A program made the position numbers and the translations under genes. Below, one piece after another: positions 27,141-35,478 of a DNA stretch of 64,000 nt; position 1 is the first letter of the stretch; each line of letters starts with the position of its first letter. A model generated the notes under the pieces. That model ran no database searches, was not told the origin of the DNA, and saw only the letters and a program-made list of their open reading frames with translations. The stretch is from Microseira sp041929235 (GTDB taxonomy: Bacteria > Cyanobacteriota > Cyanobacteriia > Cyanobacteriales > Aerosakkonemataceae): NCBI RefSeq assembly GCF_041929235.1, contig NZ_JBHFNP010000246.1:1-64000 (forward strand), in the 5' to 3' direction.

Positions 27141-28016
27141 ATGAAATCATTGCTTCGTTGGGGGGCAACCTTGGGGTTATTGGGGACTGCGGTGGTATCC
27201 GGTGCGATTGCCAACGTTCCCCAGGCGCTAGCATTACCCGAAGAACAGGTGGTACAAAGGTTGCGAACCGTGCCAGTGTTTATGATTGCTAAAGCAGACG
27301 GTGGCGTACTTAGTCAATGCCTCGACCCCACCAACGGTCAGCAAGTTAACTGCGATAATGAGAAAAAGGTGTTGGTAACGCCAGCTTTTATCAGCCAGCG
27401 GGATGCTCAGACGGTTTTACAGCGATTGCGGTCAGATAATCCCAACGACAGCCAAAATCTCCAGGTAATTCCCAGGTCGCTGGCAGAAGTTTACCAACAA
27501 TTGGAACAAGCGAATCGAGAAAAAAAGGATTCTGTCGCGGTTGACTTTTTACCCGTGCAGCAACAAGTTGAGTCAGCATTAGCTTTGCTGCGACAAAATG
27601 GTCGCCAAGTACAGCAATTTAACGGCGTCCCCCTATTTGTAGCCAAATTCAAGTCAGAAAATAAATATCTGACCATACCCCAAGGCGACGATCGCGTGAT
27701 ACCTTTCTTTTTTGACAAGGAGCAAGCGATCGCACTCCTAGATCGCTTTAAGCAGTCACAACCAAATATGGCATCTGACGTAGAAATTCAAGTGATGGAC
27801 TTGGAAACCGTAATTCAAACGTTGAAAACTAGCAACGATCCGGTTTTGAACAAAGTTTTGCTCGTACCGTCGCGGGAGTCGTTAGAATTCCTGCGAACCC
27901 TCCAACCAACACAACCGGGTTCTCAGCAACCGAGTCGAAACCAACCAGCTAACCAACGTCAAAATCAGCCGCAACAACGCCAAAATCAGCCCCAACAGCG
28001 TCAAGATCGGCGTTAA
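27141..28016 (+). CDS. Tic22-like periplasmic protein
   Basis: 291 residues starting at ATG 27141, 6 nt after AGGAGAGG. A signal peptide (MKSLLRWGATLGLLGTAVVSGAIA..QALA) is followed by PVFMIAKADGGVL, TPAFISQRDAQTVLQRL, IPRSLAEVYQQL, GVPLFVAKF and VIPFFFDKEQAIALLDRF, the repeated layout of the Tic22 family. In cyanobacteria and chloroplasts these act between the membranes in outer-membrane protein biogenesis or import. The tail is a Gln/Asn/Arg-rich stretch (NQPANQRQNQPQQRQNQPQ). It ends 3 nt before prmC. Confidence 0.88.
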   Translation: MKSLLRWGATLGLLGTAVVSGAIANVPQALALPEEQVVQRLRTVPVFMIAKADGGVLSQCLDPTNGQQVNCDNEKKVLVTPAFISQRDAQTVLQRLRSDNPNDSQNLQVIPRSLAEVYQQLEQANREKKDSVAVDFLPVQQQVESALALLRQNGRQVQQFNGVPLFVAKFKSENKYLTIPQGDDRVIPFFFDKEQAIALLDRFKQSQPNMASDVEIQVMDLETVIQTLKTSNDPVLNKVLLVPSRESLEFLRTLQPTQPGSQQPSRNQPANQRQNQPQQRQNQPQQRQDRR

Positions 28017-28019
28017 ACG

Positions 28020-28991
28020 ATGGAAAACCTGCAAGGGGTGGTGGTATCTGGTTTAGAACTTTGGCAATGGCGGCGACAAGCACTAGCAGCCGCGCGCGCC
28101 GCCGATGTTCCCCCAGAGGAAGTAGACTGGTTGTTGCTTGCGGTGGCAGATTTAGACCGCTTGGCGTTGCGGTTAGAGTCTTTTCGCGACCGAAAAAACA
28201 TGACTCTGCGCCTAAGTTTGCCAGAATTAGACCAATTGTGGCAGCGACGAATTAGCGATCGCTTGCCCGTACAATACATCGCTGGGGTCACCCCTTGGCG
28301 CAATTTTTCTTTGGTTGTTTCCCCAGCAGTATTAATTCCTCGACCAGAGACAGAACTTTTGATCGATTTGGCGGTGGAAGCGGTGCGCCGCAGGGGAGCT
28401 CAAGAGCAGCGTAGCACAGGCGTCTCGCCTGTGGGTGCTTCGGAGCAGGTGATGCAAAATTCTCCCATGACTGATGCTGATTGGGCGGATTTGGGGACTG
28501 GGAGTGGTGCGATCGCTATCGGTTTAGCCGCCGCGTTTCCTGATGCTACCATCCATGCAGTGGATCGCAGCACCGAAGCTCTCGCCATTGCCCGCCAGAA
28601 TGCCCAGCAACAGGGTTTGGCGGAAAAAATCAAGTTTTACAATGGTTTTTGGTTTGAGCCGCTAGAAGCGATCAAGGGGCGGCTTAGCGGTATGGTTTCC
28701 AACCCGCCTTATATTCCCAGCAGCATAGTACCGACGCTGCAACCAGAAGTTGCTTTTCACGAACCTCATCTCGCCCTCGATGGCGGCGAAGATGGTTTAG
28801 ACTGCATTCGCCACCTCATAGAAACTGCCCCTAATTATTTGCGTCCTGGCGGAATTTGGTTGATTGAAATGATGGCAGGACAAGCGGATGCGGTGGCTGA
28901 ATTATTGCGGCAGAATGGAAGTTATTATGACATTAAAATTTATCCCGATTTAGCCGGAATCGAACGCTTCGCTTTAGCTTATCGTTGCTAA
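28020..28991 (+). CDS. prmC: Peptide chain release factor N5-glutamine methyltransferase
   Basis: Methylates the GGQ glutamine of release factors. 323 residues: an N-terminal helical domain, PVQYIAGVTPWRNFSLVVSPAVLIPRPETE, the SAM motif DLGTGSGAIAI and the catalytic NPPYIP. Between IDLAVEAV and DLGTGSG lies an extra ~25 residues encoded partly by the palindrome CACAGGCGTCTCGCCTGTG (28415-28433), an in-frame repeat insertion in a surface loop. ATG 28020 lies 3 nt after the Tic22-like stop, so the two are probably co-transcribed. Confidence 0.94.
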   Translation: MENLQGVVVSGLELWQWRRQALAAARAADVPPEEVDWLLLAVADLDRLALRLESFRDRKNMTLRLSLPELDQLWQRRISDRLPVQYIAGVTPWRNFSLVVSPAVLIPRPETELLIDLAVEAVRRRGAQEQRSTGVSPVGASEQVMQNSPMTDADWADLGTGSGAIAIGLAAAFPDATIHAVDRSTEALAIARQNAQQQGLAEKIKFYNGFWFEPLEAIKGRLSGMVSNPPYIPSSIVPTLQPEVAFHEPHLALDGGEDGLDCIRHLIETAPNYLRPGGIWLIEMMAGQADAVAELLRQNGSYYDIKIYPDLAGIERFALAYRC

Positions 28992-29061
28992 TTCACTCAA
29001 GTTGCTAGGGGTTAGGGAAAGAAGCGAATCTAATCAAGGTTTCTGACCTAGTAGTGCGTAA

Positions 29062-29121
29062 GTCCTAAATTAGCAATTAGCAATTAGCAATTACCAATTA
29101 CCAATTACCAATTACCAATTT
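29062..29121. repeat. AATTAGC/AATTACC short tandem repeat
   Basis: Seven-base units AATTAGC and AATTACC alternate about eight times between prmC and the next gene. The same unit recurs near 17281, 30240, 30910, 34590 and 39655. Confidence 0.85.
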
Positions 29122-29138
29122 CGCTCTAACCATAAAAC

Positions 29139-29954
29139 ATGAACCCGCTGACTTATTTTTCAGACGCCGCAGCAGATTACGCAAAATATCGCCCAACTTA
29201 TCCAGAAGTTGCTATCGACAAGGTTTTAGAAGGGTTAGGATTACCGTCCCAAATCGTTGCAGCAGATATTGGTGCGGGAACGGGTATTGCCTCTCGTCAG
29301 CTAGCAGAAAAAGGGATTAAAGTTTTTGCCGTAGAACCGAATGCCGAAATGAGGAAAGCTGCTATTTCCCATCCTTTAATAGAGGTTTGTGATGGCACCG
29401 CAGAAGCGACTAATTTACCCGATGCATCGGTGGATTTAGTCGTTTGTTTTCAGGCTTTTCACTGGTTTAATCGCAAGCAAAGCTTGTTAGAATTTCGCCG
29501 AATTTTGCAAAAATCCGGTCGCTTGGCATTGGTGTGGAATTACTGGGAATTAGAGGATAAATTTACTAAAGATTATTTCCGCTTGCTGATAAAGGCATCA
29601 AAACCTTACCGCGATCGCTCGCTTTTAACTCAATTGCGACGATGGGTAAAAAAAGTGCAGCGTTTGCCGTTAAAGTTATTAAGAAATTGGGGATTTTTTC
29701 TGCCTTATAGCTGTTTGCCTTATTTTGTTGAAGTGGGTCGCCACAGGTTTACTAATAAGCAAGCAGTAGATTTATCGGGTTTAATTGGTCGCGCTCAAAG
29801 TCGGGGACTCGTACCGCGTTCTGGGGAAGGATTTGAGCAACTTGTTGCCGATTTAACCCAATTGTACTCGCGGTCGCATTCTCCAGACGGCCTCGTTGAC
29901 ATCGTCTACCGCACCAGAGTTATCCTAGCCGAACCATTGCCTGAATTGAAATAA
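29139..29954 (+). CDS. Class I SAM-dependent methyltransferase
   Basis: 271 residues. FSDAAADYAKYRPTYPEVA at the N-terminus, motif I AADIGAGTGIASRQLA, acidic VEPNAEM, and VVCFQAFHWFNRKQSL identify a class I methyltransferase of the small-molecule type (Methyltransf_11-like). The C-terminal part has no recognised features. Substrate unknown. Confidence 0.88.
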   Translation: MNPLTYFSDAAADYAKYRPTYPEVAIDKVLEGLGLPSQIVAADIGAGTGIASRQLAEKGIKVFAVEPNAEMRKAAISHPLIEVCDGTAEATNLPDASVDLVVCFQAFHWFNRKQSLLEFRRILQKSGRLALVWNYWELEDKFTKDYFRLLIKASKPYRDRSLLTQLRRWVKKVQRLPLKLLRNWGFFLPYSCLPYFVEVGRHRFTNKQAVDLSGLIGRAQSRGLVPRSGEGFEQLVADLTQLYSRSHSPDGLVDIVYRTRVILAEPLPELK

Positions 29955-29979
29955 TTTCTATGCATGAGGTAAAATAAAA

Positions 29980-30189
29980 ATGTCAAAAACTAAAAATAGA
30001 TACTTTGCCCAAGACTTTAATTGTGATGCGTTCAATCATAGAGCCAAGTATTTTCCGACTTTTAATGACGCAGTAGATTGGCTGAAATCTCGCGGAGGAG
30101 GCACAATTAAAAAACGAATTCAACACATTGCAACGGTTGAAGTTGACGGAACGATTACCCATCACACTCGCAAAAATGATTGGGAATAA
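29980..30189 (+). CDS. Conserved-looking small protein, 69 aa
   Basis: MSKTKNRYFAQDFN..FNHRAKYFPTFNDAVDWLKSRGGGTIKKR.. ends ITHHTRKNDWE. Not recognised. Good codon structure, ATG after GAGGTAAAATAAAA, no signal peptide or membrane segment; the mix of basic and aromatic residues suggests a compact alpha/beta protein. It starts 25 nt after the methyltransferase stop, so it may share its transcript. Confidence 0.65.
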   Translation: MSKTKNRYFAQDFNCDAFNHRAKYFPTFNDAVDWLKSRGGGTIKKRIQHIATVEVDGTITHHTRKNDWE

Positions 30190-30330
30190 AAGACATATGT
30201 CAGCGTTCCCAGGCAGGATCCAGGGAACGAGGCTAATGGCTAATAGCTAATGGCTAATGGCAGGATATTACGATCCGAAGGCAATTAGCGATTAGCGCGA
30301 GCGCTGGCAACGATAGATTACAATTAACTA

Positions 30331-30921
30331 ATGACAAAAGTTTCAATCGAGGCCCTCGTCACTGGGGCAATTTCTGGTTTTGTAGTCAGCTTTCCCACGG
30401 ATACGGTTCCGGCATTAGCAGCGTTACCAGAAAAGTCGGGATTAATCTTTGCAGCGAAACAGCGGAGTCAGGATAAACCGCTGATTTTAATGGCAGCAAA
30501 TCCGGAGGAATTGTGGCATTTTTGTCAAGGGAGCGAGTCAGAAAAATTAATTTGGCAGCAAGTTGCCCAAAAATATTGGCCTGGAGCGTTAACCTTAGTA
30601 TTACCAGCAAGTTCGCGCCTCCCTCCACAAGTTAATCCCAATGACCCTGGGACAATAGGGGTGAGAGTTCCCGATAGTGCGATCGCCAGAAAAATATTAT
30701 CTCAAACCGGGCCACTCGCCACCACCAGCGCCAATTTATCCGGTCAACCCCCCCTGCGGACAATGGCAGAAATAGACGCTCAGTTCCCCTCTGTTCTGAC
30801 TTTACAGATATCTGAAACCGAATTAACAAAAGAGTCCGGCGTGCCTTCTACGGTGGCAAAATGGACTCTTAAGGGTTGGGAAATTCTCCGACAAGGTGTG
30901 ATTGAAATGGCTAATGGCTAA
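30331..30921 (+). CDS. tsaC: L-threonylcarbamoyladenylate synthase (YrdC/Sua5 family)
   Basis: Makes TC-AMP from threonine, bicarbonate and ATP, the substrate of TsaD (6.8 kb). 196 residues of YrdC fold: VVSFPTDTVPALAALPE, AAKQRSQDKPLILM, WPGALTLVLPAS, GTIGVRVPD, GPLATTSANLSGQPP. The usual PT[DE]TVYGL motif reads PTDTVPALA, a variant seen in some cyanobacterial members as far as I recall. A YciO-like paralogue is a possible alternative. Confidence 0.88.
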   Translation: MTKVSIEALVTGAISGFVVSFPTDTVPALAALPEKSGLIFAAKQRSQDKPLILMAANPEELWHFCQGSESEKLIWQQVAQKYWPGALTLVLPASSRLPPQVNPNDPGTIGVRVPDSAIARKILSQTGPLATTSANLSGQPPLRTMAEIDAQFPSVLTLQISETELTKESGVPSTVAKWTLKGWEILRQGVIEMANG

Positions 30922-30945
30922 TTGCTAATTGCTAATTGGTAATGG

Positions 30946-31728
30946 TTATTCTAGTTCGTTGGGGGCAATTCCTAGTGCTGCTAGTTGATCGGGAGTGAGC
31001 GATCGCAATTTTTCCACTAATTTTAGTCGCTTCATGCGTTCTATTTCAGCGGTTTCTTGACCTGTCAGTAACAAGTTACCCTCTAAATCCCACCAGCGCA
31101 ACCAAACCATGGTTTGATTTTGATAAGTTCCTTCCCAAAGTCCTAATTCTACGCCCATGGTTGTAATAGGATAGTGACCGCGTGAGTTTGGGGTCATTTT
31201 TTCATAGAACCCATCAACAAAGTGGTAAACTTCCAAAACACCTTTGCTAACCTCATAAATCCCATAGTAAGGAATTCGCATAATTTGCTCGTACACCCAG
31301 AACTTGCCAGGTTTTGTAACTGTACCGTCCTCAGCTACAGATAGGGGTGTCTTGTCCCGTTCTTCACTGCCATCTCCACTGGCAAATTCTAAGGCAATTC
31401 TGGGGGCGAGAAATTCGCGCCACAATACGTAAGATCGTCGGATGACACCTCCTAGTCTAGGGGGTACATGAGGAACGTAAAACCAGTCCGGTGCTTCTGC
31501 ACCTTTTTCCGGGGGTTCGGTTTCTCGCCAGTAAATGCCACAATCTTGACCAATGCAGTACTGTCCATCTGGATGCAACCTCTGCAACACTGGGCCAATC
31601 GAGTCGGTTAAAATTAAACTTTGAGGATGTTCTTGAAAATTCTTCACGAAATTACCGTCCTCCTCGGGTAGTTGGGTGTGGTCGGGAAACGGCGGTGGTA
31701 ATACGATTGAGGATATAATCTCGGTCAT
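30946..31728 (-). CDS. Uma2 (DUF820) family putative endonuclease
   Basis: 260 residues with PDWFYVPHVPPRLGG, LWREFLAPRIALEFASGDGSEERDKTP and KFWVYEQIMRIPYYGIYEV, the core of the Uma2 family, which has a PD-(D/E)XK nuclease-like fold (Asp in PDWFY, Glu in IALEF). The tail EIERMKRLKLVEKLRSLTPDQLAALGI is the Uma2-typical helical end. These genes are highly multiplied in cyanobacteria; function unknown. A second family member lies at 56.4 kb. Confidence 0.88.
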   Translation of the reverse strand: MTEIISSIVLPPPFPDHTQLPEEDGNFVKNFQEHPQSLILTDSIGPVLQRLHPDGQYCIGQDCGIYWRETEPPEKGAEAPDWFYVPHVPPRLGGVIRRSYVLWREFLAPRIALEFASGDGSEERDKTPLSVAEDGTVTKPGKFWVYEQIMRIPYYGIYEVSKGVLEVYHFVDGFYEKMTPNSRGHYPITTMGVELGLWEGTYQNQTMVWLRWWDLEGNLLLTGQETAEIERMKRLKLVEKLRSLTPDQLAALGIAPNELE

Positions 31729-31807
31729 GGTTTTAAAATCCCTGGGACTGTTACTTTTATTTTGTGCAATTTCCGAATCGCTGATGGCGATTCTACAATT
31801 AGCTCAT

Positions 31808-31902
31808 ATAGGACTGACGCACTACGCTCTTATCACCAAAGTTTCTGCGTAAATCTCTTTTTTCAGAGAAACCCGATTTCTTTGCGTCAGTCCTGTCATG
31901 TT
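31808..31902. repeat. AAACCGGGTTT-family repeat, diverged copy
   Basis: TATAGGACTGACGCACTACGC, ATCACCAAAGTTTCTGCGTA and AGAAACCCGATTTCTTTGCG, ending GTCAGTCCTG, so the ends are inverted (AGGACTGACGC/GCGTCAGTCCT). Parallel in design to the composite at 26761-26868. Confidence 0.8.
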
Positions 31903-31936
31903 TAGTTAATCCAAAATTCAAAATCGAAACCATCGA

Positions 31937-32740
31937 ATGGCTGCATTCCAAGATCCTAACCAAGAAATCTCAGCACTGAAAGAAGAATTATTGCGGACGC
32001 AACTGGCGTATCGCATGGCGACGGAAATGTGCCAGTTTAAGGCAGGGTTTCTGGCGCGAATTTCCCACGAATTGCGCTCGCCTCTCAATAGCTTGATCGG
32101 TCTGCAACAGTTAATTTTGTCGGATTTATGCGAAGATGCGGCAGAAGAACGAGAATTCGTAGCGCAGGCGAATGCCTCGGCAATGAGGATGGTAGCGTTT
32201 ATGGATGCAATTCTCAACGTTGCCAGAACTGAGTATGGCACCAATCGTCTCAATATTCAGCCGGTACAACTCGCCCACGTTCTCACACATGTAGATGAAT
32301 TAACTCGCTTGCAAGCAGCGGATCGCAATTTACCTTTAGATATCGAGAAACCCGCTCCGGAAATTTACGTTTTGACAGATTCCCACTGGCTCAAACAGGT
32401 GTTGATGAATTTGGTAGATACGCCTTTAAAATTAATGCGGGAGGGCAGGGTTTGCGTTTCGATTCATCCCGATCCAAGTGCTGGTTACGTTCATATCCAG
32501 ATTGAAGACCAACGTCCCTACAGCGCCTGGAGTGAACCAATAGATTTGTTACAGTCTGCCCCTAAAACCGATGAGCAACCCAATGGGAATTCTATCCTTT
32601 CACCAGGATTGAATCTACTCGCTATCCACACCCTCCTAGAACTGATGAAAGGACGTTTGGAACTTTTAGCAGTTCCTTCACCGAATCAGGAATCTAACCT
32701 GACTCGGGTTCAATGTTCTATTCCTTTAGCGACTCGCTAG
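31937..32740 (+). CDS. Degenerate histidine kinase
   Basis: 267 residues: a short coiled-coil start, the H-box FLARISHELRSPLNSLIGL with the phosphoacceptor His, a second HisKA helix, then an ATPase-like domain. The N-box is eroded (HWLKQVLMNLVDTPLKL, with LMNLVD in place of LxNLxxNA), the G1 box DxGxG is missing (IEDQRPYSAW), and the G2 region is reduced to SPGLNLLAIHTLLELM. ATP binding is doubtful, so it may act as a phosphotransfer or dimerisation partner. Its 3' end overlaps the convergent GNAT gene by 23 bp. Confidence 0.8.
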   Translation: MAAFQDPNQEISALKEELLRTQLAYRMATEMCQFKAGFLARISHELRSPLNSLIGLQQLILSDLCEDAAEEREFVAQANASAMRMVAFMDAILNVARTEYGTNRLNIQPVQLAHVLTHVDELTRLQAADRNLPLDIEKPAPEIYVLTDSHWLKQVLMNLVDTPLKLMREGRVCVSIHPDPSAGYVHIQIEDQRPYSAWSEPIDLLQSAPKTDEQPNGNSILSPGLNLLAIHTLLELMKGRLELLAVPSPNQESNLTRVQCSIPLATR

Positions 32741-33221
32741 ACACCTTTTGTTGACCCGAATGGGAACTGTTGCGGGTGTGGTTGTACAGCACCATTGAAG
32801 TACTGGGGTTGGGATATTGAAATCCGAGGCGGGTGTAAAATCCTTGTTGATAGGTCGTCATCAGGTAAACGCGCTCTACCCGACAAACGCGAGGATGGTT
32901 TAACAGCGTTTCGATCATCTTGCGACCGAGTCCCAATCCCCGATAGTCTGGGTGAATCACCACATCCCAAATCGTGGCGCGATAGACGCAATCTGAAGTC
33001 GCCCGCGAAAAACCGATTAAGCGATCGCCATCCCAAACGCTGATCGCAGGATCGCTGTTGGCGATCGCTATCTCTAAGTCCTCTTGAGTGCGGTTTTGCG
33101 CCCAAAACGCGGTCAATTTAAACAATTCTTGCAGTTGCTTGATGTCCACTTGACTTCGCAAGTCGCAAAAACGGATTTCCTGGCTTTCGATCGGTTTTTC
33201 CAACGTTCTACTCTGAGTCAT
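32718..33221 (-). CDS. GNAT-family N-acetyltransferase
   Basis: 167 residues. RLIGFSRATSDCVYRATIWDVVIHPDYRGLGLGRKMIETLL holds the acetyl-CoA pyrophosphate loop (RGLGLG), then YLMTTYQQGFYTRLGFQY. It shares the GFSRATSD..ATIWDVV-HPD core with the GNAT at 21.4 kb, so the two are paralogues, though the N- and C-terminal regions differ. Substrate unknown. The last 23 bp overlap the convergent kinase gene. Confidence 0.85.
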   Translation of the reverse strand: MTQSRTLEKPIESQEIRFCDLRSQVDIKQLQELFKLTAFWAQNRTQEDLEIAIANSDPAISVWDGDRLIGFSRATSDCVYRATIWDVVIHPDYRGLGLGRKMIETLLNHPRVCRVERVYLMTTYQQGFYTRLGFQYPNPSTSMVLYNHTRNSSHSGQQKVSSESLKE

Positions 33222-33591
33222 TCTGTTCCTTATCTATTATGGTGTTTGCTCCTTCACCACATTTCACTTTTGCCTCCCTCAATTTCTGTAACTTTTACTA
33301 CTTATTTGGTTTGGGGTAGTTAAAATTCTTTCTTGAGATAGATTTTTCATACGTCAGGGGGCATAATACCTAGTTCCATTTTGCACCAGATCTGATAAGC
33401 GCCAAAAAAGATGTGGGGACTCCTGAACTAAAGTATCGAGTCAGAAACTTGTCCCCCCTGGGGGATATTTCTACCTTCACAAGCGAAGAAAAAGGCCGTG
33501 CTAGTTGCCGTTCGGCTTACCTTCACCCGAAGAATTTTCTCACTCAATCTCTAGTGCAAAAGTCCCCTAAGTTTACCCGGTTCAAACAGAC
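33222..33591. other. Spacer without a supported gene
   Basis: 370 bp between the start of the GNAT gene and the 3' end of hemB. One 60-codon GTG frame (33413-33595, plus strand) has no recognisable product and weak coding character, so it is not called. No repeats of the window's main families and no clear terminator for hemB were seen. Confidence 0.5.
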
Positions 33592-34581
33592 TTAATTGCC
33601 TTGTTCCAACCAACGGGCGGCATCTTTAGCGTGATAGGTCAAAATCAAATCAGCCCCAGCGCGTTTGAAGCCGATTAAAGTTTCCATCACGACACGTTTT
33701 TCATCAATCCAACCGTTGAGGGCAGCGGCTTTAACCATAGAATATTCCCCAGACACGTTGTAAGCAGCAACGGGTAGATTGCAGGCTTGCTTGACTTGCC
33801 AGATAATATCCATATATGCTAAGGCTGGTTTAACCATGAGCATATCCGCCCCTTCTGCAATATCGAGGGCAATTTCTTTCAGAGCTTCGCGGGAGTTAGC
33901 CGGGTCCATTTGGTATGTTCTGCGATCGCCAAACTGGGGCGCCGACTCAGCCGCATCTCGGAACGGCCCATAATAAGCCGACGCATACTTAGCCGCGTAA
34001 GACATTATCGGTATATCTTGATACCCATCCTCATCCAGAGCTTCACGGATAGCCTGCACGAAGCCATCCATCATACCCGAAGGTGCGATAATATCTGCGC
34101 CAGCTTTTGCTTGAGAAACCGCTGTTTTCTTCAGCAATTCCAGCGTCGGGTCATTCAAAACCCGTCCAGTGAGGTCGCCGACTTCCAAATAACCGCAGTG
34201 ACCGTGACTGGTATACTCGCACAAGCAAGTATCAGCAATTACAACTAAACCCGGCACAGCTTGCTTCACCGCCGTTGCCGCTGTTTGGACAATACCGCAA
34301 TCGTGCCACGCACCCGTCGCGTCGGTATCCTTATCAGCGGGAATGCCGAATAGAATAATCGACGGGATACCCAAATCGTAGACTTCCTTAGCTTCTTCGA
34401 CGATTTTGTCGATCGATAGCTGGTAGACTCCCGGCATCGATTTTACTTCTTTAGCAAAACCTTCGCCCGGTACGGCGAATAGGGGATAAATCAGATCGTT
34501 TTTAGTCAGAACCGTTTCCCGCACCATGCCGCGCAGCTGGGGCGAAGTACGGAGGCGACGAGGACGATGAACTGGAAACAT
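33592..34581 (-). CDS. hemB: Delta-aminolevulinic acid dehydratase (porphobilinogen synthase)
   Basis: Condenses two 5-aminolevulinate molecules to porphobilinogen for haem, chlorophyll, bilins and B12. 329 residues with RPRRLR at the start, the active-site lysines in SYAAKYASAYYGPFRDAA and MLMVKPALAY, and the metal site CLCEYTSHGHCG. It supplies tetrapyrroles for both photosystems and, indirectly, the B12 cofactor of NrdJ. Confidence 0.97.
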   Translation of the reverse strand: MFPVHRPRRLRTSPQLRGMVRETVLTKNDLIYPLFAVPGEGFAKEVKSMPGVYQLSIDKIVEEAKEVYDLGIPSIILFGIPADKDTDATGAWHDCGIVQTAATAVKQAVPGLVVIADTCLCEYTSHGHCGYLEVGDLTGRVLNDPTLELLKKTAVSQAKAGADIIAPSGMMDGFVQAIREALDEDGYQDIPIMSYAAKYASAYYGPFRDAAESAPQFGDRRTYQMDPANSREALKEIALDIAEGADMLMVKPALAYMDIIWQVKQACNLPVAAYNVSGEYSMVKAAALNGWIDEKRVVMETLIGFKRAGADLILTYHAKDAARWLEQGN

Positions 34582-34784
34582 AGATGCTTAAATTGGTAAT
34601 GGGTAATCGGTCATTGGTAATAGTCCCAAGTTTATAGCTTTGGTTGATAGTCCCGATGATTCGATTGGTAAAGTTCTGTTAAGCATCCGGACAAGAAACC
34701 CGGTTGCTTGGACAATACCTTCGCCAAATTAGGCCAGGTTCACACAGGGTTTTGCCCTGTGAACTCGTCCTAATAGCGCTGCGC
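34582..34784. repeat. Short repeats upstream of hemB
   Basis: Contains AATTGGTAATGGGTAAT-type units, a partial AGAAACCCGGTTGCTT repeat near 34691 and the hairpin GTTCACACAGGG/CCCTGTGAAC at about 34738-34764. No gene seen. Confidence 0.6.
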
Positions 34785-35305
34785 GCTGGTATATTGACAA
34801 ATACTGAAATGCTGCTGCAACAGCTTTGTGAACATTAAAATCTTCGCTATACATCTCTCCGGGCTGTCTTCACTTTATGCCACCAATGCAAGCGTGGGGT
34901 TTAAGTCAGGAGAATAGCTGGGCTTTGAAAAGTAATTCGCACCCAGATTTTTCGATGATTTCTCTAATGAGAAGTGAGTTATGAAAGGGGGCATTATCCA
35001 TAATAATTACCTGTCTTGTTCAAACTTGAGGCCACAAAAATTTCTCCAGCCAAGTTTCAATTACTTTGGCCGATCAATATCCTTGATAAACCATCGGGGC
35101 AAAAAACTTACCCTCGCATAAAGCGCCAATAATACTGAGTCTCGCTCGACGCTTTCCGGGTCGTCTGGCGTGTTCCGCCGCTGCGATTTCGCTTTTTGTG
35201 CCAGGATTGAAACAATTTTAAACACCCACACCAGCAGCTCATTTCCATCCCGCCTCAGCGGTCAAACTATTTTGCACCAGCCATCTACAGAGGCTTTTCA
35301 CCCTA
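34785..35305 (-). pseudogene. IS630-family transposase relic
   Basis: Read on the minus strand in several frames it gives RPGKRRARLSIIGALCEGKFF-type sequence (residues shown with breaks), then IIMDNAPFHNS with IREIIEKSGCELL, then SYSPDLNP in a shifted frame and a helical end with NVHKAVAAAFQYL. These are the DDE-superfamily landmarks of IS630 transposases. Several stops (for example just before MDNAPFHNS) and at least two frameshifts make it inactive. No inverted repeat ends were identified. It occupies most of the hemB-NTRC spacer. Confidence 0.8.
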
Positions 35306-35324
35306 GTACCTTACTCCAAGAAAC

Positions 35325-35475
35325 TTTGGTAATATGAAAAATCGTTGGTTTGGCGGCGACCAGAGAATGAAGAAACCGGGTTTCTGCCCTCGTCGTGGGT
35401 AAGTCCTGCACCCAAAATCCCACCCAAGAGGGTGGGATTTTGGCGAAGGTATTGTTTAAGAAACCGGGTTTCTCT
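35325..35475. repeat. AAACCGGGTTT repeats and a short inverted repeat
   Basis: AGAAACCGGGTTTCT copies near 35374 and 35459, ATCGTTGGTTTGGCGGC, CGTGGGTAAGTCCTG, and the inverted pair CAAAATCCCACCC/GGGTGGGATTTTG (35413-35443), which lies just downstream of the NTRC gene and could serve as its terminator. Confidence 0.7.
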
Positions 35476-35478
35476 AGA

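Noticed and set aside
33413..33595. 60-codon GTG frame ending at the 3' end of hemB
   Set aside because: No homology signal recognised and unusual composition; possible but not supported.
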